From Pelomyxa schiedti (Eukaryota > Evosea > Pelobiontida > Pelomyxidae), in assembly GCA_020536535.1 (NCBI GenBank), contig JAHLWZ010000331.1, positions 1,748 through 60,464 on the forward strand: a stretch of DNA of 58,717 nucleotides, given 5' to 3'. Position numbers and translations under genes: made by a program. Positions 24,476 to 35,826 of this stretch are shown here, piece after piece (the stretch's first letter is position 1; each line of letters starts with the position of its first letter). The notes under the pieces were generated by a model, which was given only the letters and a program-made list of their open reading frames with translations, was not told where the DNA came from and made no database searches.

Positions 24476-24660
24476 CTCAATAACTGCCGATGCGCACATA
24501 GTTGTGGGACGATCCGTGAATACGGGCATTACTCGCTTGGAAGGTGACGCTGGAGCAAAGTTGCGGTTCCTTTTTCGGTAGTTTTAAGCGGAGGCGAAGA
24601 AAAAAAAATTTTTTCCCACCCGACTCAAAGAGAAATTCGAAGATGTCATTTTTACCAGAG

Positions 24661-24732
24661 GGGCGTTTAGCTCAGTGGAAGAGTATCTGACTCCGGATCA
24701 GAATGTCATGGGTTCAACCCCCATAACGCTCG
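24661..24732 (+). tRNA. tRNA-Arg (anticodon CCG), copy 1
   Basis: This is a 72-nt cloverleaf. The acceptor GGGCGTT pairs with AACGCTC (one G-U) and G is the discriminator base. The D-stem is GCTC/GAGT, the anticodon stem TCTGA/TCAGA with loop CTCCGGA (anticodon CCG), and the T-stem ATGGG/CCCAT with loop TTCAACC. A and B boxes are internal and a T8 run follows within about 6 nt. Identical copies lie at 26363 and 35610. About 40 nt of 5' flank ending TTTTTACCAGAG is also conserved. Confidence 0.95.
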
Positions 24733-24803
24733 AACATTTTTTTTCTCCCAAATGTTCAACCAGGAAATACTGGCGATCTGATTGACACAAAAATACAGTA
24801 ATA

Positions 24804-26279
24804 ATGGAGAAGCTCGAGTACGATACCCACACGGCCGAGATCACGTACATGTTGTACGCCCCAAGTCAGATTCTACAACTACTATTTGCCGCGGAGCAGG
24901 CAGCAGCCTCGTCCCGTGGCGCCGGGCCCCGGGGGCGTCGTTCCAAGTTACTGCACTCCCGAGCCCGCCCGTCTCCTCCTCCCCGTGCCCCGTCGGGCTC
25001 GTGCCTCGCTGGGTGGTGGTCGAGTGCATCGGGAAGCGGTGGGTGCTGCGGCCCGAGAGGCGCGTCCTCGTCGAGTTTGGCGGCAACCCGGCGGACCCGA
25101 CGTGGGACGGGCCCCGCGTGCGCCTCTTCTTCTCCGTCGGCGCGACGCTGGGGCTCGTGTGCCCGCCCGTGCCGGTGTCCGACCTCGCAGACTGCGTCGG
25201 GCGGCTTGGCGGCACCTCGGCCGTCCGCGGCTCAGGCTCCTGCGCTGCCCCGAAGCGATTCGAGGCGACGCAAACGGTCGTGGCGGACCTGACCACGCGC
25301 GGCCCAACACTTGTGATCAAATCTATGCGCAATCTGGGCGAAGGCTACAAGGCATGCTGCAATACCAAATGGGTTGTCATCGCAAACCCTCCCAGTGATA
25401 ATAGCAATGTTCAGCAAGGAATGCACGTGTGGAGGGTGAAGAACTCACGAGTGGAGGAGGCTGGCCGCAGATTTATGAGGTGCACTTGGTCTGCTTCTGC
25501 TCTATCACTGCGGTTCTTGGGTCAAAATGAGTTCGATTTTGAGGCTGATGTTGTGGAGGCAATTTTCACTGAAAAGAGAGAGGGTGAACACGAATATCTA
25601 TGTGTGGCTCACATCGACCTGAGCACTGCTGAAATTCACTCTAGAGTGGTGTGTGCTTGCAATCTTTCAGAGAAGGGCATATCAACCAGAGCAATAACCA
25701 GGCCGCTTGTCAACCGGTCCGATTGGACCTACTGCTTTGTTCTCTTGTCTTCTTTTCGTGGATACTACTCTGCTGCACTCAAGATTCTGGTGGTAAACAC
25801 GGGTAAAATCATAACATTGCTTGAAGAGTACCCATGCCGGGATATCACAGTGGCCACAACCGATGAATCACACCTATGCATAACAAGCAAGAGTTGCTCA
25901 AGGGCAGACGTGTATTCTCTCTCAAGTTTCCTCCTCTTCCTCTTCATCATCTTGTTTGCCAAATGTGACTCCCTGTCTTGTTCATTTGTTTCCACCTGGA
26001 TCGAAAGTGGCCTCTGGCTGCGGACTTATTGCCATCAGTTCCCTCTCAATGGATACTGATCCATTCTACTCTGTACTGATCCCAACGCTTTCTGAAACCT
26101 CAAATCCATCCGGCGAACAATCGTTCCACACACCCAAGGTTACCATGACCCATCAGATTATTGACTCGACCACAGGTACCCTTATTTTCTCACAGAAACA
26201 GACCGGCACTCGGAGGTCTCTCCTCCCACTGGACATAAAGGCCGTTCCTTTCCGCTGCCCTTTCACAGCACAACACTGA
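24804..26279 (+). CDS. Hypothetical protein, paralog of the 22.4-kb gene
   Basis: The first ATG (24804) opens MEKLEYDTHTAEITYMLYAP SQ, but the main coding frame is another one. That frame reads from about 24950 as PRWVVVECIGKRWVLRPERR, VLVEFGGNPADPTWDGPRVR, LFFSVGATLGLVCPPVPVSD, ... CCNTKWVVIANPPSDNSNVQ ... LCITSKSCSRADVYS. An intron (about 25925-26003) then leads to ASGCGLIAISSLSMDTDPFY and the stop at 26279 after RCPFTAQH. How the N-terminal frame joins the main frame between 24.88 and 24.96 kb is unresolved; no clean GT-AG intron is seen in this very GC-rich stretch. Motifs LFFSVGATLGLV and CNTKWVV match the gene at 22.4 kb. Function is unknown. It begins 71 bp downstream of a tRNA gene, with a second tRNA after it. 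Confidence 0.65.
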
Positions 26280-26362
26280 CAAAAAAAACGTATCCCGAAA
26301 CACATTCGGGTTCCTTCTCAACCGACTCCAAGTAAAATGTGAAGATATAATTTTTACCAGAG

Positions 26363-26434
26363 GGGCGTTTAGCTCAGTGGAAGAGTATCTGACTCCGGAT
26401 CAGAATGTCATGGGTTCAACCCCCATAACGCTCG
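26363..26434 (+). tRNA. tRNA-Arg (anticodon CCG), copy 2
   Basis: Identical to copy 1 over all 72 nt, including the CTCCGGA anticodon loop. The 5' flank again ends TTTTTACCAGAG and a T8 terminator run follows at once. It lies 83 bp after the stop of the 24.8-kb gene. Confidence 0.95.
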
Positions 26435-26548
26435 TACTTTTTTTTCCTTCTCTTGCACAAGGAGTGGATAGCATGTCCCACAAAAGTGAGCTTGAACGCA
26501 AGGGACAAGGGCTTACAAGAAATGGGTATGTTATTAGGTACAAGGTCG

Positions 26549-27632
26549 TTACTCCTTGGTGGAGGGTGTTGAAGCAGCATCAGTGGGGGACTTGCTTTTG
26601 GTGCTCTCAGTAGTTGCTGTGGTTGTGGTTGTGGTTGTGGTAGTGTCGGCGCTGGTCTTGTCTTTCCTATGTGCATGTTTATCCTTTTTGTGCTTGTTTT
26701 TGTGTTTGTCTTTTTTCTTGTGCTTGTCCTTTTTCTTTTTGGGGCTTTCTTCAGCTGTTGTTGCCGTAGTTGGTGAAGAACCTGTGGGAGTTGTAGAAGC
26801 GGAGGTATCTTCACTGTGCTTGTGATGGTGTTTGTGGTGGTGGTGGTGTCGGTGTTTCTTGCGTGTAGGACCACCCTCTGGTTCATTTTCATCATGCTTT
26901 CTCTTTCTGGGTTCTGATTCTTCTTCTCCTTTTTCACCATGTTAAAAGATTTCAAAAACAAAGCGAGCATACGCTCAGAAGCCTCAGACTCTTCACTGTC
27001 GTCACTATCACTATCACTTGATTCTTCAAGCAAAGTGTTCTCACTGCCACCCTTCAGAGCATTGTAGCATTGAAAAGTAAGATGCCCAACTTTATGGATC
27101 CAATCCAACAATGTCTCACATCACACACGCACAGAACCACACCAAAAAAAAGAGCAAAATACAAAAGCGATTAAGAGGAAGAACATAGAAGAAAGAAGAG
27201 GGTCAGTGAAGGGAAAATATTGCAGTAACAGCCTTACCTCCACCACATCTCTTGCATGACCCCTTCACAGCGGTCTGGTTGCCGCCGGTCAACCGGGCAA
27301 GTGCCATAAGGCCCTACTTCGTTTGTTAGAGGGAAACCCATAAAATATAGTTGAATGTAATAACACTGCATCTACCTTGTAGCTCTCAAATGCATTTGGG
27401 TTCGGGCCAGTCCCCTCATCGTCCTTTTTGGTCGGAGCGTACGGATCATATCCAATAGTTTCCGACTGTGCAGTGGAAGAAAAAAAATCAGAAAAAAACC
27501 AACCACAAAGAAAAGAAGCACCAACATGCATGCATAAACCATAAATCTTCATACCCAGACGTCACTCATTTGAAGTGCGGAACTACTGTGCATGCGGTTG
27601 TTGGCCGGCATCTTGGGCATCTTGAAAGACAT
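26549..27632 (-). CDS. CCHC zinc-knuckle, Lys/His-rich protein (SREK1IP1-like)
   Basis: The spliced protein starts MSFKMPKMPANNRMHSSSAL and continues GYDPYAPTKKDDEGTGPNP, then GLMALARLTGGNQTAVKG. The zinc knuckle CKRCGGVGHLTFQC then follows. This matches the C-x2-C-x4-H-x4-C module of SREK1IP1 and plant relatives, typically in splicing factors with a basic tail. After an acidic Ser patch (ESSDSDSDDSEESEASE) a short intron (about 26920-26962 with GTATGC donor) switches frame to the Lys/His-rich tail (RKRKHDENEPEGGPTRKK, HRHHHHHKHHHKHSED, KKKKDKHKKKDKHKNKHKKD) and ends DAASTPSTKE-stop. Without this intron the frame reads an unlikely Pro/Gln-rich peptide. The intron splitting the zinc knuckle is about 160 nt. 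Confidence 0.82.
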
Positions 27633-27787
27633 TTTCTTTTGGTTTTGGTTTCGCGAACAAGTTTTCCGGAAAGTTCTGTGTAGCTGAGGACTTTCGGGCA
27701 ACCATTCTCCAGTGGCGAGAGTACGTGGTACCCACGTTATTCACAAGTGGGTACCAAGACTCCTCAACTGGCTGGCTGGGGAGATTG

Positions 27788-30700
27788 ATGAACCAAGTCG
27801 AAGGAAAACCCTTTCGACAAATGGGGCACTACATTGCCTGTATGTACCTTCCTTCTTCTGGCTCTCCCCTCCCACAATTGCAACCCCCCAACGTCCTTTT
27901 ATTCATCGCGCCGCAGACTGGGAACCCTGCACTGGCGGAGATCTGTGGCGCCTGCTGTGGCCCCACATCGCGCCTCGTCTGCCCCTCAGGGACGTGACGT
28001 TTCGCTCCACGAGGCCCGGCGCCGGCCCCGCCGCAAAGTCGTCGACGGGCCCGACGCGCAATGTCAACGTGCAGTTCGTGAAGAACGACGACCCCAAGTT
28101 GTGCCCTGTGGCTGGTAGGCTCCAGGACTGCCACAGGGAACCTTTTTTGTGCCTATTGGTCGTCCCGAGCGACGTATGTTGTTGAGCAGTCACTGATTAG
28201 GATTGTGGGAGTTTCTGACTTTACCTTGGTATGCAGGATTCAAAGAAAGTGAGGACTACTATCAAAGATTGGGTGTCCCAGATGAATGATTCTAAGAGGC
28301 AGTTCATAGTTATGGTTGTGTCACAGAGTGCTCCTGTGGCGTCAAGATCAGCCCGAATTTCTCGAGTCTTTGACAAATTGCGTTCAGACATGCCGAAGCG
28401 TGAAAAGTATGTTCCCAAAGCCACACGAATTTCCTTGTTTGATTGCTATATCTTACGGAAGTACTGCCAAGAGTATGTGAAATTCGACTGGATGACAAAG
28501 GAGATGAACAGTGGGAAGATTTTCTCACCAAGGCATAGAACTCTATTGATGAGTGCATATGGTTCACAATTCTTCCTCATGTTAGGCTAAGGATGCTATT
28601 GCCACTTCTTTTGAATATTATGTTTCTCTCAGCACAGCTGAGATCAAGAACCTTGATGCTGCACGCATTCGTCCTAATTGGAATTATTGCTCATTTTTCT
28701 TGTTGAAGGTGGACACTCGTTTAAGCACTCACCCCTAATTCTAGATAGGAAAGTTTGGCATTCATATATGAGCAAGCCCAACTTTTAGAAACTGCTGATG
28801 TTCTATATGCCGAGCTCAGTGCATTGATGCCAGAGACATGTCCTCACTCAGATATGTGGACCAACATCACTGGTAGCAGCACTGCGTCTTTACTTGCCAG
28901 TGAGGATAAAGAATATAGAGATCTCATTGCCTCCAACAAAATCTCCAAATTTGAACTATCACAGTATCTCTTTGCGAGGCAAGCCTCTGTGTGTAAATGA
29001 AATCCTTTCTTTTTCTCCTCATAAAACCTAGATTAGTTTTAATCTCTATGGTTCGGCTACTGTTGCGAGCAAAGCTCAAGATTTCATTAAAAAAACTTCC
29101 CAAATTCTACTAGGCCAAAAAGTACCCTTCTATTTGCAGTTTCCTTCACCTGACTTTGTATTGAAAAAACACAGGAATCCCTCCCTTCATTATTTGTAGA
29201 ATCTTGGATTTTCACGGCATGTCTCTTTGTGGCAGATGAGTGTCTTAGACACAGCCCAACCAACCCTGCCCCTTCCGGTTCTGTTTCTGCTGCACTTGGT
29301 ATCACTCCAGCACTTCCTATTCTTCCTCCTTCTTCCTCAATTACCACTACACCAACAACATCTACCTATACTACATCCTCTTCATTATCTACCTCCACAA
29401 CCTGCACTTCAACCTCTGCTCCCATTTCAACTGCTAACACTACAACGGAGGACAAATTGTATCAAAGTCAACTTTCCGCGAAACGGGACAGTCCGTTTCA
29501 CGACTACCACTTTACTCTCGGGAACTTGTATTTTAATGCCAGAACCCAAGTTGCAATATTCTATTTCGGATTTTACTAATTTTCCCATGTCAGCTGGGAA
29601 GAATGGCGCATGTATGCGGACTTTATAGTACCTATGGGATCGAAGAATTGTTTTGTGAAGCAAGTGATACACAAACTGGTACGCTCTTCTTATCTACAGT
29701 TTCTCCTAAGTCTGGATAGAGATTCAAACAAGTAATGCACAAAGTGTATGCCAAAGGGGAGATGACATGAAACACACAGAAATGCATGGCGAATGCTCCG
29801 CATGTTGTCTTTCCTTGCAATCCAAAGACGCGAGCACTTCCAAAAGTGAAGCTACTGCAAGTTCCCAATCGAGTGGTGAACATGTTAGCAAGACGGAGGA
29901 TACTGAAACAGTTCCGTCTCCAACTGTAACCACTGTAACAAATCCTTCAACATCAATTGACACACCAGAGTCCGCATCTGAACTAAACAAGGAAACTCCT
30001 GGTTCCAGTACCATCAGCAATGAGCTTGTTGTTAAGCCGGCACCCTCCTCTCCAACCAACGAAGCCCCTTTACAGCCGCTTCCCAAAACAGATGGAAATC
30101 AAACCACTCCAATGGACTTGCGCACGAAAATACCACTGACTTCTTCATATGAGCATAGATCCCTCAAAAAAAGAAAAACCAAATCTGCCCCACCACAATC
30201 TCCAGAGCAACTTATGGCTGGAGTTTCTTACCCTCAACTTACTGAGGTCTTACAATCTCAAGACGCATTTGACAAACTTTTTTTGGTATGTATCTCCTAA
30301 CTGATTTTCTTAACTCGATCCCTGTAGGATCTTACAGTAAAAGCCCTGAAAGAATATGAAACAAGTGAGAGAACGCGAAGTGTTGATCGGCTTAATAGGG
30401 AAATAGCTCTCTTTTACTTGTAAGGCAATTAAGCAATTGGAACATAAAATTCATCTCTTGAAGCAAGAGAAGGCAATGGGCTGATGCAGAACCAAGACTG
30501 AAGCAAGTCGTAACCTCATACATGAGTGAAGGGTGGCATGAACTGGCATACCACGTACTTTCAATGCTTGCTCATTGTCAACATTTACTCCACCATCATC
30601 ACGAGTAATACACCTTTTTTCCAAAACACACTGATTCTCATCCTCACCCAATACAGATTTGTGGATACGTGCCTCTGGCTCTTATCTCCCATGATGCCCG

Positions 30701-33397
30701 TGGATGAACAAAAGAGGCTTCTGTATACAACACAGCTATTTCACATTGCCTCTCAATGTTTAGATACACCTGTAGACCGCGAAATGCAGCCACTATTGAT
30801 TGGTTCCATTGCACTAAACCAGAAGAAATTGGCATTGGGATCAACTGTAGTGGTACAATGCACAGTTTTTAGTAATCTTCCCAGGGTATAGCACTACAGT
30901 AAAATTATCTTACTTATGTTAACCAGCCCGTGAAAGTTGATCAAATAGCGGCTTCGTTTAGAAAAGAGGGAGAAGGTGATGAACCTATTACAGTCTCCTT
31001 GCCGTACACTCCCAAATATTCACTAGAAGACTCCCCCAGTATGAAAATTTTAAGAGGGGTTGTATTTGATGACTTCAAATAGAGGAGGAATCCAGCAAAC
31101 CTTCCGTCGAAATCAACCCAGGCAACAATACCTATGATCTTTGCACAGATCCATTTGTAACTGGTGTCTTTTTATGCCATTCTCTATGGCTCACGGTTGG
31201 CAACCTGCGCCTCATTGATGACCATCTCCCCCTTCCTGTGGATTCCCAGTTGGTCCTTATGCGCAGCGAAACAACACTTACAATTGACATAAAATTACCA
31301 AGTTAGTTTGGAGTTCTCCCAACTGCACTAATCACACAAATCAGGGTGGCTTCCTGTTGGTAGCAGTATTGCACTGGAAAACGTTTTTGTGACTATCATA
31401 TCCCACCAAGACAAGGTGGTTGATGCCACTCTAACTCTTTCTTCCACAACAGACTTTGCGCTTCCTCCTGTAGAATTGCCACCAGCTATAGTAATATCTC
31501 CTGATGGTATTTTTAGCTTTACGTTCCCATATAATCATATCCCAGGATCTCGTAGGCAGCCAACCCTTACTCAGAGGAAGGACACTATTTCACTGTTTCC
31601 AATAAACCCCCATGAGAGAGCGGAAATAATTCTCCCTATGCCATATCAAGAGACTTCTTGTGTTCACCAAGTAACACTTCTTTACGACTTACTTCGTTTT
31701 AATTTTCTCTCTAGTTGAGTATAAACCTGGAATACATTAAAAACACAAGGGAAACATTTCAACTTTCTAAGGAAGTGCAGCTAGCCTTCACACATCCATT
31801 CTCCCTCTTGGTTAACCATGTCGTCCAACAAGATAAAAAGTACCTTATGAAAGTTTATTGTCTATTCACCTCGTATACAGTGCCGTTGTGAGTATAAAGT
31901 TGCAATGCACTGCTGGCGTACCTCTGCAAATTGTATCAACTACCTTGACTACCGCTGATACAAATATACCCGTAGAGAAATGGGGTCTTACTCCCGCACA
32001 ACTGGATCCAATGGTTCCCCCAGGAATTAAATGTACCTTATTGACATTTAGGTAATCCTTCCACAACAAGAACTTTGTCTTGCCGTTACTATCCCGCCCG
32101 ACATGTGGGGTAGGGTCCTTCTTTTTTTGAAGTGATTTTTATACAATTACTAGATGTAAATAGATACCAGTTTAGTGTGAATTATACCCTCGTCGAATGC
32201 ACAGGTTTATCCCTAACAATAACACTCTCATTCACGAATATTAGCAAGCAGTGATATGCACAAATTCTCAGCACCACTGAAAATCGAAATTCCCAAAGTA
32301 TCTTTGTGAACCAATAACTCAGCAATCAAACTTCCAAATTAGATTTTGTACCACATCTCATGTTCGTTTCCTACACAAGCAACTGTTGGAGATTACGTAC
32401 CATTTACTTTTAAAATCTCGAAACTTCCACTTCCCACAAGTGGGGACACCTCCTGCCAAATGGTAGACAGAACAGCAGTAAGGAAATCTGTTGCCGAGAG
32501 ACGAACGGCAGTTTCATTTGAAAGTGATCTTGCACAAAATGTTCCATTACTTCTGCTTGGAGAGGCTCTTCTTGAACTGAGCAAACTTGAAAATACTGAA
32601 GGCAACTTATATGAGGCACTAGCTTGCTTTCACGAGTGTGCGTCACGCATTCCACCGCCTGTTGTGGAGGAGAAACCTGAGGACAGTTCCCCCCAACCTG
32701 ATGCCGCACCAGTTGATGAGGTAGGGAAGGAACAACCCACAGCCCCACAAACATCTAGTTCTCCGCCGAGTTCTTCCCCTTCCGATTATGCGCGGGCAGT
32801 TTGCGGCTTGGCAAACACATATCTTGCACTTGCCCATATAGGGGTGACTCCACCAGCGAACTTACAGTTGGCCACCACAACATTGCAGCGAGCCCTTGCA
32901 CATACTAAAGAAGATTGTATCTCTTCTACACTTGAGAAGGTGACCAACTCCCAGCAAATACCAAGTTCTACTGCGACTTCCACAGAACCGTCGTCATCAG
33001 CATCCCAATCATCAGAGGCGATCGTTGGTGAGCCAATGACAAGGCACAGATATGATATTCGGGAAGACCCCAGCATGTGGCTCGTGTGTGGGAACAAACG
33101 CTATTCGTTCTTCTTACAGGTTGGTGAGCAAGACCATGCTTTCACAATCTCATAACATTTTAGCCTGGAGAAGTTGCAGAATTCACAGTATTCATAATTC
33201 CCTTGCAGCCTGGGTATTTACCAGTGCCCACTGTGGCACTTGAACGAGTTCCTCCCGGCAGCATACGTTGTGAACAGCTTGTCTCACAAGTAACTTTCCA
33301 CGATTAAATTTTCCTAGCACTTAGTTTTACCTAGATATGGACCTTTCCTGAAAGAAACATGTTGTATTCTTGTCAACCGGGCAGTGATGCCCTTTAA
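27788..33397 (+). CDS. TRAPPC10: TRAPPII complex subunit TRAPPC10/Trs130
   Basis: TRAPPC10 is a specific subunit of the TRAPPII tether/Rab-GEF of the late Golgi and endosomes. From MNQVEGKPFRQMGHYIAYWE the protein reads DLWRLLWPHIAPRLPL, VVSQSAPVASRSARISRVFD, DEQWEDFLTKAKDAIATSFE, IRPNWNYCSFFLLKESLAFI, KISKFELSQYLFARQ and SYMSEGWHELAYHVLSMLAH. A Ser/Thr-rich insert (about 29.3-30.2 kb) interrupts it. The C-terminal domain has SMWLVCGNKRYSFFLQPGEV and PLQPGYLPVPTVALERVPPG, ending CQPGSDAL-stop. These match TRAPPC10 blocks from animals and plants. About 20 introns are required. One (28533-28585) must be GC-AG, since it removes an in-frame TAG and restores phase. The start is uncertain: 27821 is an alternative in-frame ATG. 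Confidence 0.9.
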
Positions 33398-33715
33398 GAA
33401 CCTCAACTTATTTTGGTATGAGGGAAAAAAACTGTTGTGAAAATGAATGGTGTTTTTGTCCTTTAGGACAACACACACAAAATTTCACTTTCCTGTTTTA
33501 CGCAAAAAAACAAGGCAGAGGTACATAAAAGAAAACAAATACCCACCACACAAAAAGCAATTCAGCCAACTTCCGTGTTTTTCCTGATTTGAGAACCATT
33601 GTTAATCAACATCACACGAAGACTGTTTCTGTTGGCACCTCTTTGATTTGAACAGTTGGGTTGAGCTTGCAGAAAGTTTATTTTATTTGGCCAGTTTGGC
33701 CAAGAGGGTTTGCAC
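33398..33715. other. 318-bp tail-to-tail intergenic region
   Basis: This lies between the stops of TRAPPC10 and the sialidase-like gene. I see only AT-rich 3'-flank sequence with short A runs and no coding signal or repeat. Confidence 0.5.
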
Positions 33716-35441
33716 TCACAAATACCACGGCTCAGGACCATGTAAGCTTTGCATAGGCCATTGTCCTGTTACCATAGTCATATGTGTAACAAACGTGTGC
33801 CGCTCTGAAGTGTAGGTGGTCATTAATGAATTATTAATTGAGGGAGTGTACTTTGGGTTTGTTCTGCTCTGTACAATGGCTGGGTACTGGTAGCTACCTG
33901 CACAATGTTAAACGGAGGAAAGGAAATCGGGGGTCGAAAACCGTTGCAATCGGTCTCGATGTCTGCCACATATTCCCAGGTCTTACCCCAATCTCCACTG
34001 TGGGCCAAAGTCAACGGGCACCTTGTATTTGGGTTGGATTTATTTCTCAAGGGACTAAAGAAACCTCGACTCGGTGCTATTGTTCATCATCAGAAGGAAT
34101 CCAAGGGATGCACCATCACCGTACATCCGGACACCATCGATTCCTAATGATTGCATGGGTTATTACACAAAGCGAGTCAGGCGGACCTGCTCCTGGGTTC
34201 ATTAAATCGGTGTCATCCGCTATCTTTTGCCATGAGAGGCCATAGTCAGAACTATAACTCTGTGCTAGGTAGTTGCAGCCCGTTCTCAGCAAAGATGTAA
34301 GCTTAGAAATGGTTTGATGTTGAAGAAGGTCAATTATGACAGTCACCTGTCCGGGGGTTTCTAATTCAAACAAGGTTGGTTGAATGGGTCCCTGACACCA
34401 TGTTTCATGTTCGTGAAATATATCTATATCGTTACTTTTCTCCCAGTGCTCTTCATTCAGTAAGAAAATAAAAGTAACAAACTCGAACAAACGGTAGTCT
34501 TGGTCAGTTGTTTCCATGTGTGATTGCCAGACACCTAGAAGAGGTTAAAAAGAGAAAAACATTGAGTGTGTCATAAATACCAATCAGATTGTCAATGTGA
34601 CCAGATTCCGTGGACGAGGGACACAGTACATTCCCGTTGCTGAGTGTGATGCACTTATTCTTAATACCAGCAAGGAACCTTTGTGCATTGGAATACAACG
34701 AAATTATAGAAGAATTACCCTTTGGGCAAATAAGTTACTGAAGACCAGGTAACACCACCATCAGAGGAACTAACATAAGCTCCCTCCCAAGAGTGTGTGG
34801 AACAAGAATCTGTTATGTTCCTTAATCTAACCCCAAATTGTAGTTGCAACTCACTTGGGTCTATGTGAGAATCACTTCCAAAGTGGAAGTCAAGATAGAG
34901 AACGCCATTGTCATTCATATAGAGTGAAGGATTCCTTGCAAAGAGTTAGCTTGTAAAATATGTTATGAAGAAATTTTTGTATACACTCACATGTCACACA
35001 CGCCAGGGGTCTTGGCAGCAACTGCAACAGGAGACCATGTGCCTGTTGCTGGGTCCCTTCTCGATGTCCATATTGACAAATCTTCGTTGCCCTCCCCCGT
35101 CTATAGCATATGATATACCCATATTTAGCATACTGGTAAGAAAATACCCCCCTCAAATTGGGGCACTCACTCCAGCATGGAAGACAGCCACTATAGTCCC
35201 ATCGTAAAGCTCCTGAATCGAACACGCGTGGCTGCAATGAAACTCAGCAAACACACGAAGGGGAGAGGATAACAAAAAAAAAAAAGATGTCAAGTATGAT
35301 GAACCATTACCAGTATGGGAAGGTGCCGCCAGGCATGATCTTCTCATACGTCACTTTTGGGACAGCGATGCTAGCACCTCCCACGAAAACCAAGCCAAAC
35401 CCAACCAACACCAGAGTCGCAACGGCACGAAGGATACCCAT
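33716..35441 (-). CDS. Secreted sialidase-like protein with BNR/Asp-box repeats
   Basis: The N-terminus MGILRAVATLVLVGFGLVFV GGASIA is a clear signal peptide. Spliced exons then give IQELYDGTIVAVFHAG, EDLSIWTSRRDPATGTWSPV, and three Asp-box-like motifs: SSSDGGVTWSSV, SSDYGLSWQKI and SGDWGKTWEYV. The block AGIKNKCITLSNGNVLCPSS TE and the ends ...NPGAGIDGVRM and SYQYPAIVQSRTNPKYTP match the BNR_2 (neuraminidase-like) domain. The protein ends QSLHGPEPWYL-stop. The expected role is binding or hydrolysis of glycans outside the cell or in the secretory pathway; whether it cleaves sialic acid is unproven. At least six short introns are inferred; the last (about 33900-33945) restores NGSYQYPA. Confidence 0.82.
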
Positions 35442-35609
35442 CAATCAAAGTAATTCGGTCTTTCAGGGAACTCGTTCTTATCTTGATACTTGTGGTGCTA
35501 GTTACCTGATGGGAATCTTTGCTCTTGGAACATAGTGAACTCTCCAGAGTGGCACTTCGCGAAGGATCTCCCGGAGTTTTGTGGATCTCCCGAATTAAAA
35601 AAAAAGGTA

Positions 35610-35681
35610 CGAGCGTTATGGGGGTTGAACCCATGACATTCTGATCCGGAGTCAGATACTCTTCCACTGAGCTAAACGCCC
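35610..35681 (-). tRNA. tRNA-Arg (anticodon CCG), copy 3
   Basis: Reverse complement of the other two copies over 72 nt. Its 5' flank (35682-35721) again ends TTTTTACCAGAG and matches the other flanks further upstream (CGACTCCAAGAGAAACTCGAAG). A T-rich run follows the 3' end. It lies 169 bp upstream of the sialidase-like start. Confidence 0.95.
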
Positions 35682-35826
35682 CTCTGGTAAAAATAACAAC
35701 TTCGAGTTTCTCTTGGAGTCGTGTGAGAGAGAATCTCTCCTCGGTAGAATTTCCTTCGCTTTTGTCTCCCTATTCAGTTGTATGATAGGTTTTTTTTTAT
35801 TTGGAGCACTGTTTCTATCCATCGAG

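Noticed and set aside
26416-27000. Unspliced Pro/Gln/Thr-rich continuation of the zinc-knuckle ORF
   Set aside because: A short intron switches to a Lys/His-rich tail that is typical of SREK1IP1-like proteins, with better codon sense.
28533-28545. In-frame TAG in TRAPPC10 as stop-codon readthrough or codon reassignment
   Set aside because: A GC-AG intron removes the TAG and also fixes the frame, and TAG, TAA and TGA all act as normal stops elsewhere in the window.
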